A stretch of 64,000 nucleotides of DNA from Alcaligenaceae bacterium (GTDB lineage: Bacteria > Pseudomonadota > Gammaproteobacteria > Burkholderiales > Burkholderiaceae_B), in the NCBI GenBank assembly GCA_013416455.1, contig JACCES010000002.1, positions 186,001 through 250,000 of the forward strand, in the 5' to 3' direction. Below the pieces are notes generated by a model. It was given only the letters and a program-made list of their open reading frames with translations, made no database searches and was not told the origin of the DNA. The position numbers and the translations under genes were made by a program. Positions 17,085 through 25,792 of the stretch are shown piece by piece; within the stretch, counting starts at the first letter, position 1, and each line of letters opens with the position of its first letter.

Positions 17085-17275
17085 CAGGGTTGTCCCTGCA
17101 ATCAGGACCAAAATGGTTCACAATAAAACTTTTGCGGGGAAGGCCCGGCCCACCGACCGGCGCTTCCCCGCTGCTCTTTGGGGGAGCCTCGGCTCCGGAA
17201 AAATAATCGCCTGGCCCGCCCCGGCCCGAGCACGATGCCGTGCAGCCAGGCCGGTGGTCTATTGGAGTTGGTTTG

Positions 17276-18475
17276 ATGGCCCGTATCGTTCTGTTCGAGA
17301 ATATTCACCCAAGTGCGCGGGAGGTCTTTGCGGCCGCCGGGTACGATGACATCGTTGCCCATGCTTCGGCGCTGTCGCCGGAATCCCTGCGCGACGCCGT
17401 CCGCGGCGCGGAAGTGGTGGGCATCCGCTCCCGCACGCATATCGATGCGGAGCTGATCGCGGGGAATCCCGATCTGCGCGTCATCGGCTGCTTCTGCATC
17501 GGGACCAACCAGGTGGACCTGGATGCCGCCCTCACTCACGGGGTGGCGGTATTCAATGCGCCCTTTTCGAATACGCGTTCCGTGGCAGAGATGGTGCTTG
17601 CCGAAACCATTCTGCTGTTGCGCCGCATTCCCGAAAAGAACGACAGGGTGCACAAGGGGTTCTGGGACAAGACGGCCGATGGCGCTTTCGAGACGCGCGG
17701 CAAGACGCTGGGCATCGTGGGCTACGGAAACATCGGTTCCCAGGTGGGGACGCTGGCCGAACTGGCCGGCATGCAGGTGCTCTTCCATGATGTCGAGGCC
17801 AAGCTGCCGCGCGGCAATGCCAAGGCCACCACCACGCTCAAGCGCCTGCTGGCGCAGTCCGACGTCGTGACGCTGCATGTGCCCGCCGGCAGGGGCACCC
17901 ACAATCTCATCAATGCGCAGACCATTGCCGCCATGAAGCCCGGCGCCATCCTCATCAACGCTTCGCGCGGTACGGTGGTCGATATCGATGCGCTGCACGC
18001 GGCCCTGCAAAGCGGCCATATCGGCGGCGCGGCGCTGGACGTCTTCCCGGTGGAACCCAAAAGCCCCGATGAGCCGCTGGACAGCCCCTTGCGGGGCATG
18101 CCCAATGTGATCCTCACGCCTCACATTGGCGGCAGCACTCAGGAATCACAGGAAAACATCGGGCGGGAAGTGGCTGAAAAACTGGTGTCCTATTTGCGGG
18201 CAGGCGCCACCAAGGGTTCGGTGAACTTCCCCGAGGTGGCCTATCAGGAGCGCGCGGGCAGCGCCCGCATTCTGCATGTGCACCGCAACGTGCCCGGGGC
18301 CATGGGCGCGCTCAGCAGCCTGGTGGCGGAACACGGCCTGAACATCGTCGCGCAGCATCTGCAGACGCGCGGGCCGATCGGCTATGTGATTTCCGATATC
18401 GAAGGCAAGGTGGACGACACGATCGTTTCGGTCTTGCGCTCGCATCCCGTCACGGTGCGTTGCGATCTCGTCTGA
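17276..18475 (+). CDS. serA: D-3-phosphoglycerate dehydrogenase
   Basis: Catalyses the first step of serine synthesis, oxidising 3-phosphoglycerate with NAD. The 399-residue protein has the substrate region RSRTHIDAELI and GCFCIGTNQVDLDAA, the NAD-binding loop GIVGYGNIGSQVG, the DVVTLHVPAGRGTHNLI and INASRGTVVDIDAL segments, the HIGGSTQESQENIG catalytic histidine region, and a C-terminal ACT domain (HRNVPGAMGALSSLVAEHGL) for serine feedback. The ATG at 17276 follows TTGGAG and starts the conserved MARIVLFENIH. The 3' end overlaps nsrR on the other strand by 94 bases. Confidence 0.95.
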   Translation: MARIVLFENIHPSAREVFAAAGYDDIVAHASALSPESLRDAVRGAEVVGIRSRTHIDAELIAGNPDLRVIGCFCIGTNQVDLDAALTHGVAVFNAPFSNTRSVAEMVLAETILLLRRIPEKNDRVHKGFWDKTADGAFETRGKTLGIVGYGNIGSQVGTLAELAGMQVLFHDVEAKLPRGNAKATTTLKRLLAQSDVVTLHVPAGRGTHNLINAQTIAAMKPGAILINASRGTVVDIDALHAALQSGHIGGAALDVFPVEPKSPDEPLDSPLRGMPNVILTPHIGGSTQESQENIGREVAEKLVSYLRAGATKGSVNFPEVAYQERAGSARILHVHRNVPGAMGALSSLVAEHGLNIVAQHLQTRGPIGYVISDIEGKVDDTIVSVLRSHPVTVRCDLV

Positions 18476-18879
18476 GCGCCCGCGGCCGGCAGGATGTCGG
18501 CCAGGGTGTAGCCGTCCAGGTGCTCCAGGAACTTGTGCAGCGCGCCTTGCATGATGCCGGTCAGGCCGCACTGGCCGGCCAGTATGCAGCCCGTCGCCCC
18601 GCCCAGGCATTCGACCACCGCCAGGTCGTTTTCCATATCGCGCACCACCGCGCCGATGGGGATTTCATCGGGCCGGCGGGCCAGCCGCATTCCGCCGTTC
18701 TTGCCCCTTATGGTTTCCACCCAGCCCGTCTGCGCCAGGCGATGGGTGATCTTCATGAGATGCGGTTCGGAAATGCCATGCGCGCGGGCGATTTCGGCGA
18801 TGGTGCACAAGCGGTCCGGCTGCCCGGCCAGGTACATGAGCAGGCGCATGGAGTAGTCGGTCATTGAAGTCAATCGCAT
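18382..18879 (-). CDS. nsrR: Rrf2-family nitric-oxide-sensing repressor NsrR
   Basis: A 165-residue Rrf2 regulator with an N-terminal winged helix (MRLTSMTDYSMRLLMYLA, then SEPHLMKITHRLAQTGWV) and three cysteines, C91, C98 and C104, in ECLGGATGCILAGQCGL, which ligate the [Fe-S] cluster that NO destroys. It lies directly downstream of nnrS and a truncated haemoglobin gene, both NO-response genes, and an NsrR-type box is present before them, so it probably represses its own operon. The last 31 codons run antisense to the end of serA. Confidence 0.88.
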   Translation of the reverse strand: MRLTSMTDYSMRLLMYLAGQPDRLCTIAEIARAHGISEPHLMKITHRLAQTGWVETIRGKNGGMRLARRPDEIPIGAVVRDMENDLAVVECLGGATGCILAGQCGLTGIMQGALHKFLEHLDGYTLADILPAAGAQTRSQRTVTGCERKTETIVSSTLPSISEIT

Positions 18880-18948
18880 GGCGGCAAGTCCGGTTGCTGC
18901 GGGAAGATGGGCCGGGCGGACGGCGGCCGCCCGGCGCGCCGGGATGTT

Positions 18949-20208
18949 TCAGCGCGGCTGTGCGCCCGACCGTGAGGGCGGCGCGGCGGGGCGCGCCATG
19001 CCGGCCTTGGGCGCGGCGTCGGCGCGCGGCCTTATCAGTATCGGAACATAACGATACAGGTAAAGCGCCATGGCGGCGATCCATGCCGTGGCCGTCGCAT
19101 GCAGCAGCGAACCGCTGAAGGCGGAAGGCCACAGCGCGGCCAGACGCAGCAGCACCGAAGCCAGCATCAGCCAGTAGCTCGCCAGCATCGTGCCGTCCAG
19201 CGCCAGCGGGCGGCCGGTATGCCCCAGCGCCGTGCGGGTCACCATGCCGATGATCAGCATCGCGAAGCCGCCCATGCCGATGATGTGCACATGGGTGGCC
19301 GCCCGTGCCAGCAATATGCCGCCCAGGCCGGCGAGATGCGCCGCGGCGGTGAGCAGGCCGATGGCCAGGCCCAGATAGCCGGCATACAGGATCCACAGCA
19401 TGGGCTTGTGCAGGATGGACAGCGGCTTCCAGCGCCATAGCTGGTACAGGGCGATCAGGCCCACGATGGCAAGCGCGGCGGCCATGACGAGGTGCAGCTT
19501 GAGCAGGCCTGCGGCGATGGCCAGGCCGCCGATCGCGAGCTGTACGCGGCCGCTGCCCGCAAGCATGGGGATGTCCAGGCCCGGCACCATGCGCCCCGCA
19601 AAAAAGGGAATGACGCGCCGCGCGATCAGGATGGTGAGCACGGCCATGAACAGCATGCCGGTATTGAAGCGTTCTATCACCAGCAGATAATCGCCCCGGT
19701 AGGTGGCCAGGAGAAACAGCACATTGCTTGCCCCCAGCCCGAGCACCAGCAGGGGAACGCCGTAATTGCGCACGCTCTTGCCCTTGAGCATGACCTGCAT
19801 CAGCTTCAAGGCGCTGTAGCCGAAGAAGACGCTTTCCAGGAGCACGCCGGCCATGAAGGCGGTGTCGCCGCCCGTGAGGTAGGCGGCGCGCGCGGCCAGC
19901 CATGTCAATGTGATGAAGGCCAGCGGCTTGCCCTGCATGGGGTTGAAGCCTGTCCAGGTGGCGGCGGCCGTCAGCAGGAAGCCCACCGCGATGGTGGCGA
20001 TAAAGCCCCAAAGCATTTCATGGGCATGCCAGGCCACGGCGAAGAAGGGGGCGGGAACCAGGGCGGGGGCAAAGATCCAGATCGCCACCGATATGAGGGC
20101 CCAGGCACAGCCGCAGATATAGAGCGGCCTGAAACCCAGGCTGAGGAAGACGGAAAGATCGGGCGCGGGGGCGGCCGGGCGGGCGGGGGCGTGGCTGTGG
20201 TCAGTCAT
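18949..20208 (-). CDS. nnrS: NnrS family membrane protein
   Basis: A 419-residue protein with about 12 hydrophobic helices and the family's conserved histidines and glycines (AWHAHEMLWGF, ATHVHIIGMGGFAMLIIGMV). NnrS is a haem- and copper-binding inner-membrane protein that eases NO toxicity in denitrifiers and pathogens. The start overlaps the haemoglobin gene stop, and nsrR follows after 69 bases, consistent with one NsrR-controlled operon. The final 25 residues are low-complexity Pro/Ala/Arg. Confidence 0.93.
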   Translation of the reverse strand: MTDHSHAPARPAAPAPDLSVFLSLGFRPLYICGCAWALISVAIWIFAPALVPAPFFAVAWHAHEMLWGFIATIAVGFLLTAAATWTGFNPMQGKPLAFITLTWLAARAAYLTGGDTAFMAGVLLESVFFGYSALKLMQVMLKGKSVRNYGVPLLVLGLGASNVLFLLATYRGDYLLVIERFNTGMLFMAVLTILIARRVIPFFAGRMVPGLDIPMLAGSGRVQLAIGGLAIAAGLLKLHLVMAAALAIVGLIALYQLWRWKPLSILHKPMLWILYAGYLGLAIGLLTAAAHLAGLGGILLARAATHVHIIGMGGFAMLIIGMVTRTALGHTGRPLALDGTMLASYWLMLASVLLRLAALWPSAFSGSLLHATATAWIAAMALYLYRYVPILIRPRADAAPKAGMARPAAPPSRSGAQPR

Positions 20209-20605
20209 TGTCGAGCTCCGCGGGCATGCGGTTCGGTTCGCGGTTCATCTGGTAGCCGTACCAGAGGCTGCGGGCGATGCGCTGGGCGAGTTCGTCAGCC
20301 TGGTTGGCCATGTCGCGGTTGGGAAGCGCGGAGGTCGTCGTATGAAACAGGTCGAGCCAGCGGCGGAACAGCGATGCGTTCAGGGCCGGCAGGGCGACGT
20401 GTTTGGGCATCGGCGTGCCGCTGTACTCACCCGAGCCAAGCAGGATGGAGGACCAGAAACGGACCATGATTTCCAGATGCGCGGGCCAATCGTCGATATG
20501 CGCATCGAAGATCGGCCCGAGCACGGGATCGGCCCGGATGCGTCCGTAGAACTGGTCGACGAGCTGGCGGATTTCTTCTTGGGTACAGAGGTCGGGGCGG
20601 GCCAT
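20201..20605 (-). CDS. Group III truncated haemoglobin
   Basis: A 134-residue globin of the trHb3 class: FYGRIRADPVLGPIF near the start, the FWSSILLGSGEYSGTPMPKH stretch with the proximal-side histidine region, FRRWLDLFHTT and ARSLWYGYQM. Group III globins are thought to bind or oxidise NO. Its start is 21 bases from an NsrR-type operator and it leads the trHb-nnrS-nsrR run. Confidence 0.9.
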   Translation of the reverse strand: MARPDLCTQEEIRQLVDQFYGRIRADPVLGPIFDAHIDDWPAHLEIMVRFWSSILLGSGEYSGTPMPKHVALPALNASLFRRWLDLFHTTTSALPNRDMANQADELAQRIARSLWYGYQMNREPNRMPAELDND

Positions 20606-20625
20606 GAGCGAGTGGAAGGAAATTA

Positions 20626-20648
20626 AAGATTACTTTTAAAGTTATCTT
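20626..20648 (-). promoter_or_regulatory. NsrR-type operator
   Basis: AAGATTACTTT-T-AAAGTTATCTT is an 11-1-11 near-perfect palindrome with one mismatched pair, matching the length, spacing and outer AAGAT/ATCTT of known NsrR boxes. It sits just upstream of the globin start in an otherwise GC-rich region. Confidence 0.82.
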
Positions 20649-20837
20649 AAAGAAACGTCCGGGCGGCGTCAATGGCCATGGCCTTCCGGGATGCGCGGCG
20701 CGCCCGGCGTGTAACACTGGCGCAAAGAGTCGTAAGCCTTGCGGGAACAATGTAAACTCGTGTAAAACCTGATTTCGGGGTGTATGTTTTGTCCGTCACA
20801 TTTTCCGTGTTCTTTGACTGTCTCTCCGGGCCGTTAA

Positions 20838-21914
20838 ATGGCTGATGATGCGCGCGCGCGGCGGGTGCTCACCTCCGGCGCAACCCTTTCCTGCGTGATC
20901 CCCTGCCTGAACGAGGCGGAAAACCTTCGAGTGTTGATTCCCGAGCTCAAGGCCGTGCTCGGCGAACTCGTCGCCGCCCATGAAATCATCGTGGTCGATG
21001 ACGGCAGCAGCGACGAGACTTCCCGTATGCTGAACGAATGGGCCGCCCGCGAACCGGCCCTGGTCTACATACAGCTGTCACGCAACTTCGGCAAGGAAGC
21101 GGCTCTCACCGCGGGCATTGAAGCCTCGCGCGGCGACGTGATCGTCTGCATGGACGCCGACATGCAGCATCCGCCCTCGCTCATACCCGTCATGCTGGAG
21201 CGCTGGAAGCAGGGCGTGGAAATGGTGTACGCGGTGCGTGCCGACCGTCAGGATGAAACCCTCTTCAAACGGGCGGGCACGAGCCTGTTCTACCGTCTGA
21301 TGCGTACATCGGGCGGCCTCGAAGTCCCTCGCAACGCCGGCGACTTCCGGCTGATGGACCGTTGCGTGGTGGATGCGCTGCTCGCCCTGCCGGAACGCAA
21401 TCGTTTCATGAAGGGGCTGTTCGCCTGGGTGGGCTTCGAGTCCGAGCCGCTGTATTACGATCCTCCGCAGCGCCTGTACGGGGTGACGCGCTTCAGGCCC
21501 CTGCGCCTGTTCCGGTTCGCCGTCGATGGGCTCACGGCCTTCACCACATGGCCGCTGCGCATCATGAGCGTGGCCGGCCTGCTGCTGTCGATGGCTTCTT
21601 TCTCCTACGGGCTGATCGTCGTCCTGTCGCATCTGCTGTGGGGCGATCCGGTGCAGGGGTGGACGACGCTCATCACCGTCATTCTTTTCTTCGCGGGCGT
21701 GCAGCTCATTGCGGTGGGCGTGCTGGGCGAATACATCGGCCGCATCTTCAACGAAGTCAAACAACGCCCCGTCTATCTGGTAAGGCAGCGGCGGGGCGCG
21801 GGGCTGGCGCCGAAGCGGTCGAGGCCGGGCGCGGCCGCCGGTTCCCTGAACGCCGTCGCGGCACTGCAGGGCCTCGATTCCGCAACGCCGGTCTCCACCC
21901 ATGACCGCCCTTAG
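20838..21914 (+). CDS. GT2 polyprenyl-phosphate glycosyltransferase (LgmA/GtrB-like)
   Basis: A 358-residue DPM1/GtrB/ArnC-like transferase: GT-A fold with VIPCLNEAENL, VVDDGSSDET, LSRNFGKEAALTAGIEASRGD and the metal-binding CMDADMQHPP, followed by two C-terminal membrane helices (about 235-260 and 270-295) and LGEYIGRIFNEVKQRPVYLV. It would load a sugar from a nucleotide donor onto undecaprenyl phosphate. With the ArnT-like and ChbG-like genes downstream it matches the Bordetella lipid A glucosamine modification set, where LgmA has this role. A repeat element starts at its stop codon. Confidence 0.85.
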   Translation: MADDARARRVLTSGATLSCVIPCLNEAENLRVLIPELKAVLGELVAAHEIIVVDDGSSDETSRMLNEWAAREPALVYIQLSRNFGKEAALTAGIEASRGDVIVCMDADMQHPPSLIPVMLERWKQGVEMVYAVRADRQDETLFKRAGTSLFYRLMRTSGGLEVPRNAGDFRLMDRCVVDALLALPERNRFMKGLFAWVGFESEPLYYDPPQRLYGVTRFRPLRLFRFAVDGLTAFTTWPLRIMSVAGLLLSMASFSYGLIVVLSHLLWGDPVQGWTTLITVILFFAGVQLIAVGVLGEYIGRIFNEVKQRPVYLVRQRRGAGLAPKRSRPGAAAGSLNAVAALQGLDSATPVSTHDRP

Positions 21915-22180
21915 GGCCTGCTAACACTAAAAGGAGGCTCGCATGAGTACGCAAACGTGTGGATGGCAAGGCGCGAAGCGCAGTCGTGGCGGCTTCCCGG
22001 TGAGCATTCGCAACGCAGCCAGGCGCGCGTTTGCGTACTCACCCTGCGGGCTGGCTGGATATCGGGCGCCATGCGTCGTTGCGCAGGCCTTGCAGGGAGC
22101 GGCCATGCGGCGCCCTGCACGCCTAGCCTGCCACCCGATATCCAGCCAGTGCGAGCCTCCTTTTAGTGTTAACAGGCCCT
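21913..22180. repeat. 268-bp palindromic element, copy 1
   Basis: Outer inverted repeats of 31 bases, AGGGCCTGCTAACACTAAAA... (21913-21943) and its complement (22150-22180), differ at one position. Nested inside are two more palindromes: GAGTACGCAAACG with CGTTTGCGTACTC, and GGATATCGGG with CCCGATATCC. Bases 21941-21983 recur exactly, inverted, in the element at 45303-45470. It overlaps the stop codon of the glycosyltransferase gene and separates it from the ArnT-like gene. Confidence 0.85.
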
Positions 22181-22254
22181 TGGCCGCTGATGGGAGCCCG
22201 GTCCGTGCGTAAGCTCGCGGGCACCGGGTTCCGTTCATAAAGGAAATTGAAACA

Positions 22255-23856
22255 ATGAAAGCGGAGCGTGCCTCCGAGACATCCAGCTTTTCTCCAGTGC
22301 GGTTTCATTTGGTTTCCAAACGAATAGATTGGACAGTTCCCGCATGGCTGGTGTTGGTGGCGCTTGCCTGGCTGACGATAGGCAACGGCTCGTATGCGCT
22401 GTTGAGCCCCTACGAAGCCCGGCATGCCGGCATCGTCCACGACATGTGGGCGGCCAGGCAGTACGTCATGCCGCGCGTCGATGGCTTGCCTGTGCTCGAT
22501 GGCGCGCCGTTGTACTACTGGGCATCCCTGGGTTTTCTGTGCCTCTTCGGAAGCGAGGAATGGGTGCTGCGCCTGCCGTCGGCGCTTTCCGCCGCGCTGA
22601 TGCTGGGCTTCATGGCGAATGCACTGGCGCCCTGGCCTTTCCGGCTGGGGCGGTGGACGCTGGCGGCCCTGTTCCTGATGCAGCCGGTCCTGATGGTGGT
22701 CGGCCGCTTCGCGTCGCCGGATATGTTCAACATTCTGCTGCTGACGGTAGCCGTGGGCAGTTTCCACCGGGCGTCGGCGGGGCTCGAATCCGGCTGCCGG
22801 CCCACGTCGTGGCTGGTGAGCGCCTGGGGCGCGACCGCTTTGCTCGGTCTGGGAGCCGGGCCGCTCGCCATGCTGGTGCCGCTGGTCACAGTGTTTCTCT
22901 GGCTGGGAATGCGCCGCCGGCTCGGCATTGCGCTCGCCTTGTGCCGCTGGCCCGGTTCACTGGCCGTCGTGGTGTCCATCCTGCTCTGGCTGTGGCTGGT
23001 CGCGCCGCAATATTCCGGCATGGTGCTCTACATGCTGGAGCACTCGGCGCTTGCCGTGCTCAAGCACGAAGGAACCGAGCATGGCTACCCTTCATGCGGT
23101 GTACTGGTGCTGGCCGGTTGCCTGCCGCTGCTGGCCTGTCTGTATCGCTATCGGGATCCCGTGCGGCGCCAGGCCGCCTGCACGCCGCTCGCTGGGCTCA
23201 TGCTGGTGTGGCTGCTGGTGCTCGCGCCCTTGCATTCGTTGGTGGCCATTACCCCGATGGGCCATGCCGCGATCATGGTGGTGCCCCTGCTTTATTTCGG
23301 CGTGCTGGCATTGGCGCCCGGGCCGGCCGGCGGCGGCTGGCGGGATGCCGGGGCGTGGTGCCTGTATGCCGTGCTGGCGGTCGCGGTGGGCATGGCGGGG
23401 GCTTATTTTCATGCGCAGCGGGTCAGCATCATGCTGCCGGTCATCGAAGGCGTGGTTTCACGCTACCAGCCCTTGACCGACAAGGTGATTCTGCTGGACC
23501 GCTACGACTATGAGTTCAGTTTCTACATGCAGTCGCCCAAGCTGGTGCACGTGGCGGCGGACTGGACGCTGGATGATGACTCCTCCGCGCCGTCCTGGAA
23601 AAAGGAATTGCTTGAATCGGCGCAATTTGCGCCGGATGTCGCCCAGCGCCTGCTTCTGACGCACGAGGCCTTCCTGGAAAGGCTGTGCGAGCGGCGCGTG
23701 GTGAATCTCTGGGTCATCGGTTCCGAAGGGGCGGCCGCGCGGCATTCCATCCTGTCGGACTTGACGGAGGTCGTCGGGACGGGCAAAGTGCGCGCCTGGT
23801 ATCTGGATGCGGGCACGGTACCCGCCCAATGCTCCGGGCTGGGGCTGCCGGGCTGA
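22255..23856 (+). CDS. ArnT-like lipid A glycosyltransferase (GT-C/PMT family; LgmB-like)
   Basis: A 533-residue integral membrane protein with about 12 hydrophobic segments. After a short cytoplasmic tail it shows the GT-C first-loop motif LLSPYEARHAGIVHDMW (the acidic catalytic motif, here YEAR) and GLPVLDGAPLYYWASLG, as in ArnT and its Bordetella orthologue LgmB, which move amino sugars from undecaprenyl phosphate to lipid A phosphates on the periplasmic face. The C-terminal part (about 390-533) is a soluble periplasmic domain. It follows the repeat element and precedes the deacetylase gene by 17 bases. Confidence 0.85.
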   Translation: MKAERASETSSFSPVRFHLVSKRIDWTVPAWLVLVALAWLTIGNGSYALLSPYEARHAGIVHDMWAARQYVMPRVDGLPVLDGAPLYYWASLGFLCLFGSEEWVLRLPSALSAALMLGFMANALAPWPFRLGRWTLAALFLMQPVLMVVGRFASPDMFNILLLTVAVGSFHRASAGLESGCRPTSWLVSAWGATALLGLGAGPLAMLVPLVTVFLWLGMRRRLGIALALCRWPGSLAVVVSILLWLWLVAPQYSGMVLYMLEHSALAVLKHEGTEHGYPSCGVLVLAGCLPLLACLYRYRDPVRRQAACTPLAGLMLVWLLVLAPLHSLVAITPMGHAAIMVVPLLYFGVLALAPGPAGGGWRDAGAWCLYAVLAVAVGMAGAYFHAQRVSIMLPVIEGVVSRYQPLTDKVILLDRYDYEFSFYMQSPKLVHVAADWTLDDDSSAPSWKKELLESAQFAPDVAQRLLLTHEAFLERLCERRVVNLWVIGSEGAAARHSILSDLTEVVGTGKVRAWYLDAGTVPAQCSGLGLPG

Positions 23857-23873
23857 TCGAACAGGAGGCAGGC

Positions 23874-24692
23874 ATGAAGACAAAACACGTTCTGGTGTGC
23901 GCCGACGATTTCGGCCTGCATCCCGCCGTGGATGCCGCCGTGCTCGAGCTGGCCGGGTGCGGGCGGCTGAGCGCCGCCAGTTGCCTGACCGATGGCCCGT
24001 CTTTCTCCGCCAATGCTTCCGGCCTGCTCGCAAGCGGCGCGCAATGCGGCCTGCATCTCAACTTCACCGAGCACCTGGGGGCCGACGGCCTGTTCCTGCC
24101 GTTGGGGCGGCTGATCCGCGCATGCTGGATGCGGCGTCTCGATCCCGTTCAGCTGCGGGCCCACATCCGCCGGCAGTTCGACCGCTATGAGGCGGTGATG
24201 GGACGTTCGCCCGACTACGTCGATGGCCATCAGCACGTGCATCAGTTCCCGCAGATCCGCGAAGCGCTGATCCAGGAGCTCGACGCCCGCCATGCCGCGG
24301 GCGCGGCGCGTCCGTGGCTGCGCTGCACGCTGGCCGGCCGCCAGCCGGGCGTGCCGCCCGGCATCCGCCTGAAGGCGGCCGTCATTGCTTTGCTGGGCGC
24401 CAGTCATTTTCGCCGGCTGGCGCGGCGTCACGGATATGCGCTCAATCGCGCCTTGCTGGGGGTCTATGGTTTCCAAGGGGGCACCGCCGGCTACGCGGCG
24501 CTGTTGCGCGGATGGCTGGCGTCCGCGCGCGACGGCGATCTCATCATGTGCCATCCCGCGACCGGGGCCGTGCCCGGGGACGCCCTGGGCGGCCAGCGCC
24601 GCGCCGAATACGAAGCATGGAAGAGCGAAGAGGTCGGCGGCTGGCTGCGGGAATACGGCGTGACGGCCGGCCGCGGCCCGGTTGCGGCCTGA
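23874..24692 (+). CDS. ChbG/YdjC-family carbohydrate deacetylase
   Basis: A 272-residue metal-dependent deacetylase: VCADDFGLHPAVDAAVLEL (metal-binding aspartates), GLHLNFTEH (histidine ligand), DGHQHVHQFP (second histidine cluster) and MCHPA near residue 223. YdjC/ChbG enzymes remove acetyl from N-acetylglucosamine units. Here the likely substrate is undecaprenyl-phosphate N-acetylhexosamine, deacetylated before transfer to lipid A. RBS AGGAGGCA sits just before the chosen ATG. The frame is open upstream, but only inside the previous gene. Confidence 0.87.
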   Translation: MKTKHVLVCADDFGLHPAVDAAVLELAGCGRLSAASCLTDGPSFSANASGLLASGAQCGLHLNFTEHLGADGLFLPLGRLIRACWMRRLDPVQLRAHIRRQFDRYEAVMGRSPDYVDGHQHVHQFPQIREALIQELDARHAAGAARPWLRCTLAGRQPGVPPGIRLKAAVIALLGASHFRRLARRHGYALNRALLGVYGFQGGTAGYAALLRGWLASARDGDLIMCHPATGAVPGDALGGQRRAEYEAWKSEEVGGWLREYGVTAGRGPVAA

Positions 24693-24732
24693 ACGCGCGA
24701 CTCAGGGAAGGAACACGGCCGCCGGCCCGGCT

Positions 24733-25320
24733 TCAGTTCCCGGGCGGTGTGGCGCCGCCCGCGCCCAGCGCCCTCTGCATGAATACAACGTCGATCCACT
24801 GGCTGAACTTGTAACCGGTTTCCGGCTGGGTTCCGACATGAGCGAACCCCAGCTTGCGGTGCAGGGCGATAGAGCCCTGGTTCTGGGTGCCCGCGATGAC
24901 GGCGATCATCTGCCGCCAGGGCCCCTCTTCGCAGCGGGCTATCAGTGCGGCGAGCAGTTCGTGGCCGATGCCTTTGCCCGATTCGCCGTCGGCCAGATAG
25001 ACGGAATCTTCGATGGTGTAGCGATAGGCGGGCCGGGGCCGGTAGGGCGCCGCGTAGCAATAGCCCAGGATGCGCCCTTCGTGTTCGGCCACCAGCCACG
25101 GCAGGCCCCGTTCCCGCACGTCGCGCAGCCGCTGGCTCATTTCTTCGATTGTTGGCGGAGTTTCTTCGAACGTGGCGGTGCTGGAAAGCACGTGATGGGT
25201 ATAGATTTGCTGTATCCGCGGAATGTCTTCGGCGGTGGCGTCGCGTATCGTGCTGGCGGTGATCGTTTCCATTGGCGGGCCGGCTTGCAAGCCGGGCAAG
25301 GCAGTCATACTATTTTCCAT
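24733..25320 (-). CDS. GNAT N-acetyltransferase (phosphinothricin-acetyltransferase-like)
   Basis: A 195-residue GNAT protein with motif order IRDATAEDIPRIQQIYTHHV, FEETPPTIEEM, GYCYAAPYRPRPAYRYTIEDSVYL, the acetyl-CoA loop GIGHELLAALI and NQGSIALHRKLGFAHVG. This is the pattern of Pat/MddA-type enzymes that acetylate methionine sulfoximine, sulfone or phosphinothricin. The first ATG has a G-rich stretch upstream; the internal ATG at 25272 is a possible alternative, since family homology begins shortly after it. Divergent from the DUF442 gene. Confidence 0.88.
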   Translation of the reverse strand: MENSMTALPGLQAGPPMETITASTIRDATAEDIPRIQQIYTHHVLSSTATFEETPPTIEEMSQRLRDVRERGLPWLVAEHEGRILGYCYAAPYRPRPAYRYTIEDSVYLADGESGKGIGHELLAALIARCEEGPWRQMIAVIAGTQNQGSIALHRKLGFAHVGTQPETGYKFSQWIDVVFMQRALGAGGATPPGN

Positions 25321-25360
25321 GAACCCCCCTATATCGAACCATTATACGGAGTTACAGAGA

Positions 25361-25702
25361 ATGTCATTGCCCATACACCCGCTTACCGACGCATTCGCGG
25401 TGGCGCCGCAATTGGGACCAGAGGACATGCAGGCCGTCGCCGACGCCGGTTACCGGAGCGTGATCATCAATCGGCCCGATGGGGAAGGCGGCCCCGAGCA
25501 GCCGGCCTCCGCCGATGTGGTGGCCGCGGCCATCGCCGCGGGGCTGAAAATTGAATATCAGCCGGTCGTCAGTGGTGCCATGACCGGGGAAGATGTGGCC
25601 CGCTTCAAGGAATTGCTCGATAAAATGCCCGCACCCGTGCTGGCCTATTGCCGTTCGGGTACGCGCTGCACGCATCTTTTCAATGCGGCCACCATGACCT
25701 AA
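25361..25702 (+). CDS. DUF442 (Blh-type) sulfurtransferase/phosphatase-like protein
   Basis: A 113-residue protein of the TIGR01244 group: FAVAPQLGPEDMQAVADAGYRSVIINRPDGEG, then VLAYCRSGTRCTHLF, where CRSGTR is a six-residue rhodanese-size active loop. Family members occur alone or fused to a metallo-beta-lactamase in sulfide and biofilm regulation. The chosen start follows CAGAGA and matches the family N-terminus; the divergent GNAT start is 40 bases away. Confidence 0.85.
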   Translation: MSLPIHPLTDAFAVAPQLGPEDMQAVADAGYRSVIINRPDGEGGPEQPASADVVAAAIAAGLKIEYQPVVSGAMTGEDVARFKELLDKMPAPVLAYCRSGTRCTHLFNAATMT

Positions 25703-25792
25703 CGCAAAAGGCAGCGTAAATGCTGATACATTTCATCGCTGTCAGCGGGTAAGCTGTCACCCACCCGACATTTATCAACAGGGGCACATAGA

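Noticed and set aside
16791-17111. 106-codon minus-strand frame across the 16.9 kb palindrome
   Set aside because: It is made of the inverted repeat itself, has no RBS and no recognisable protein features.
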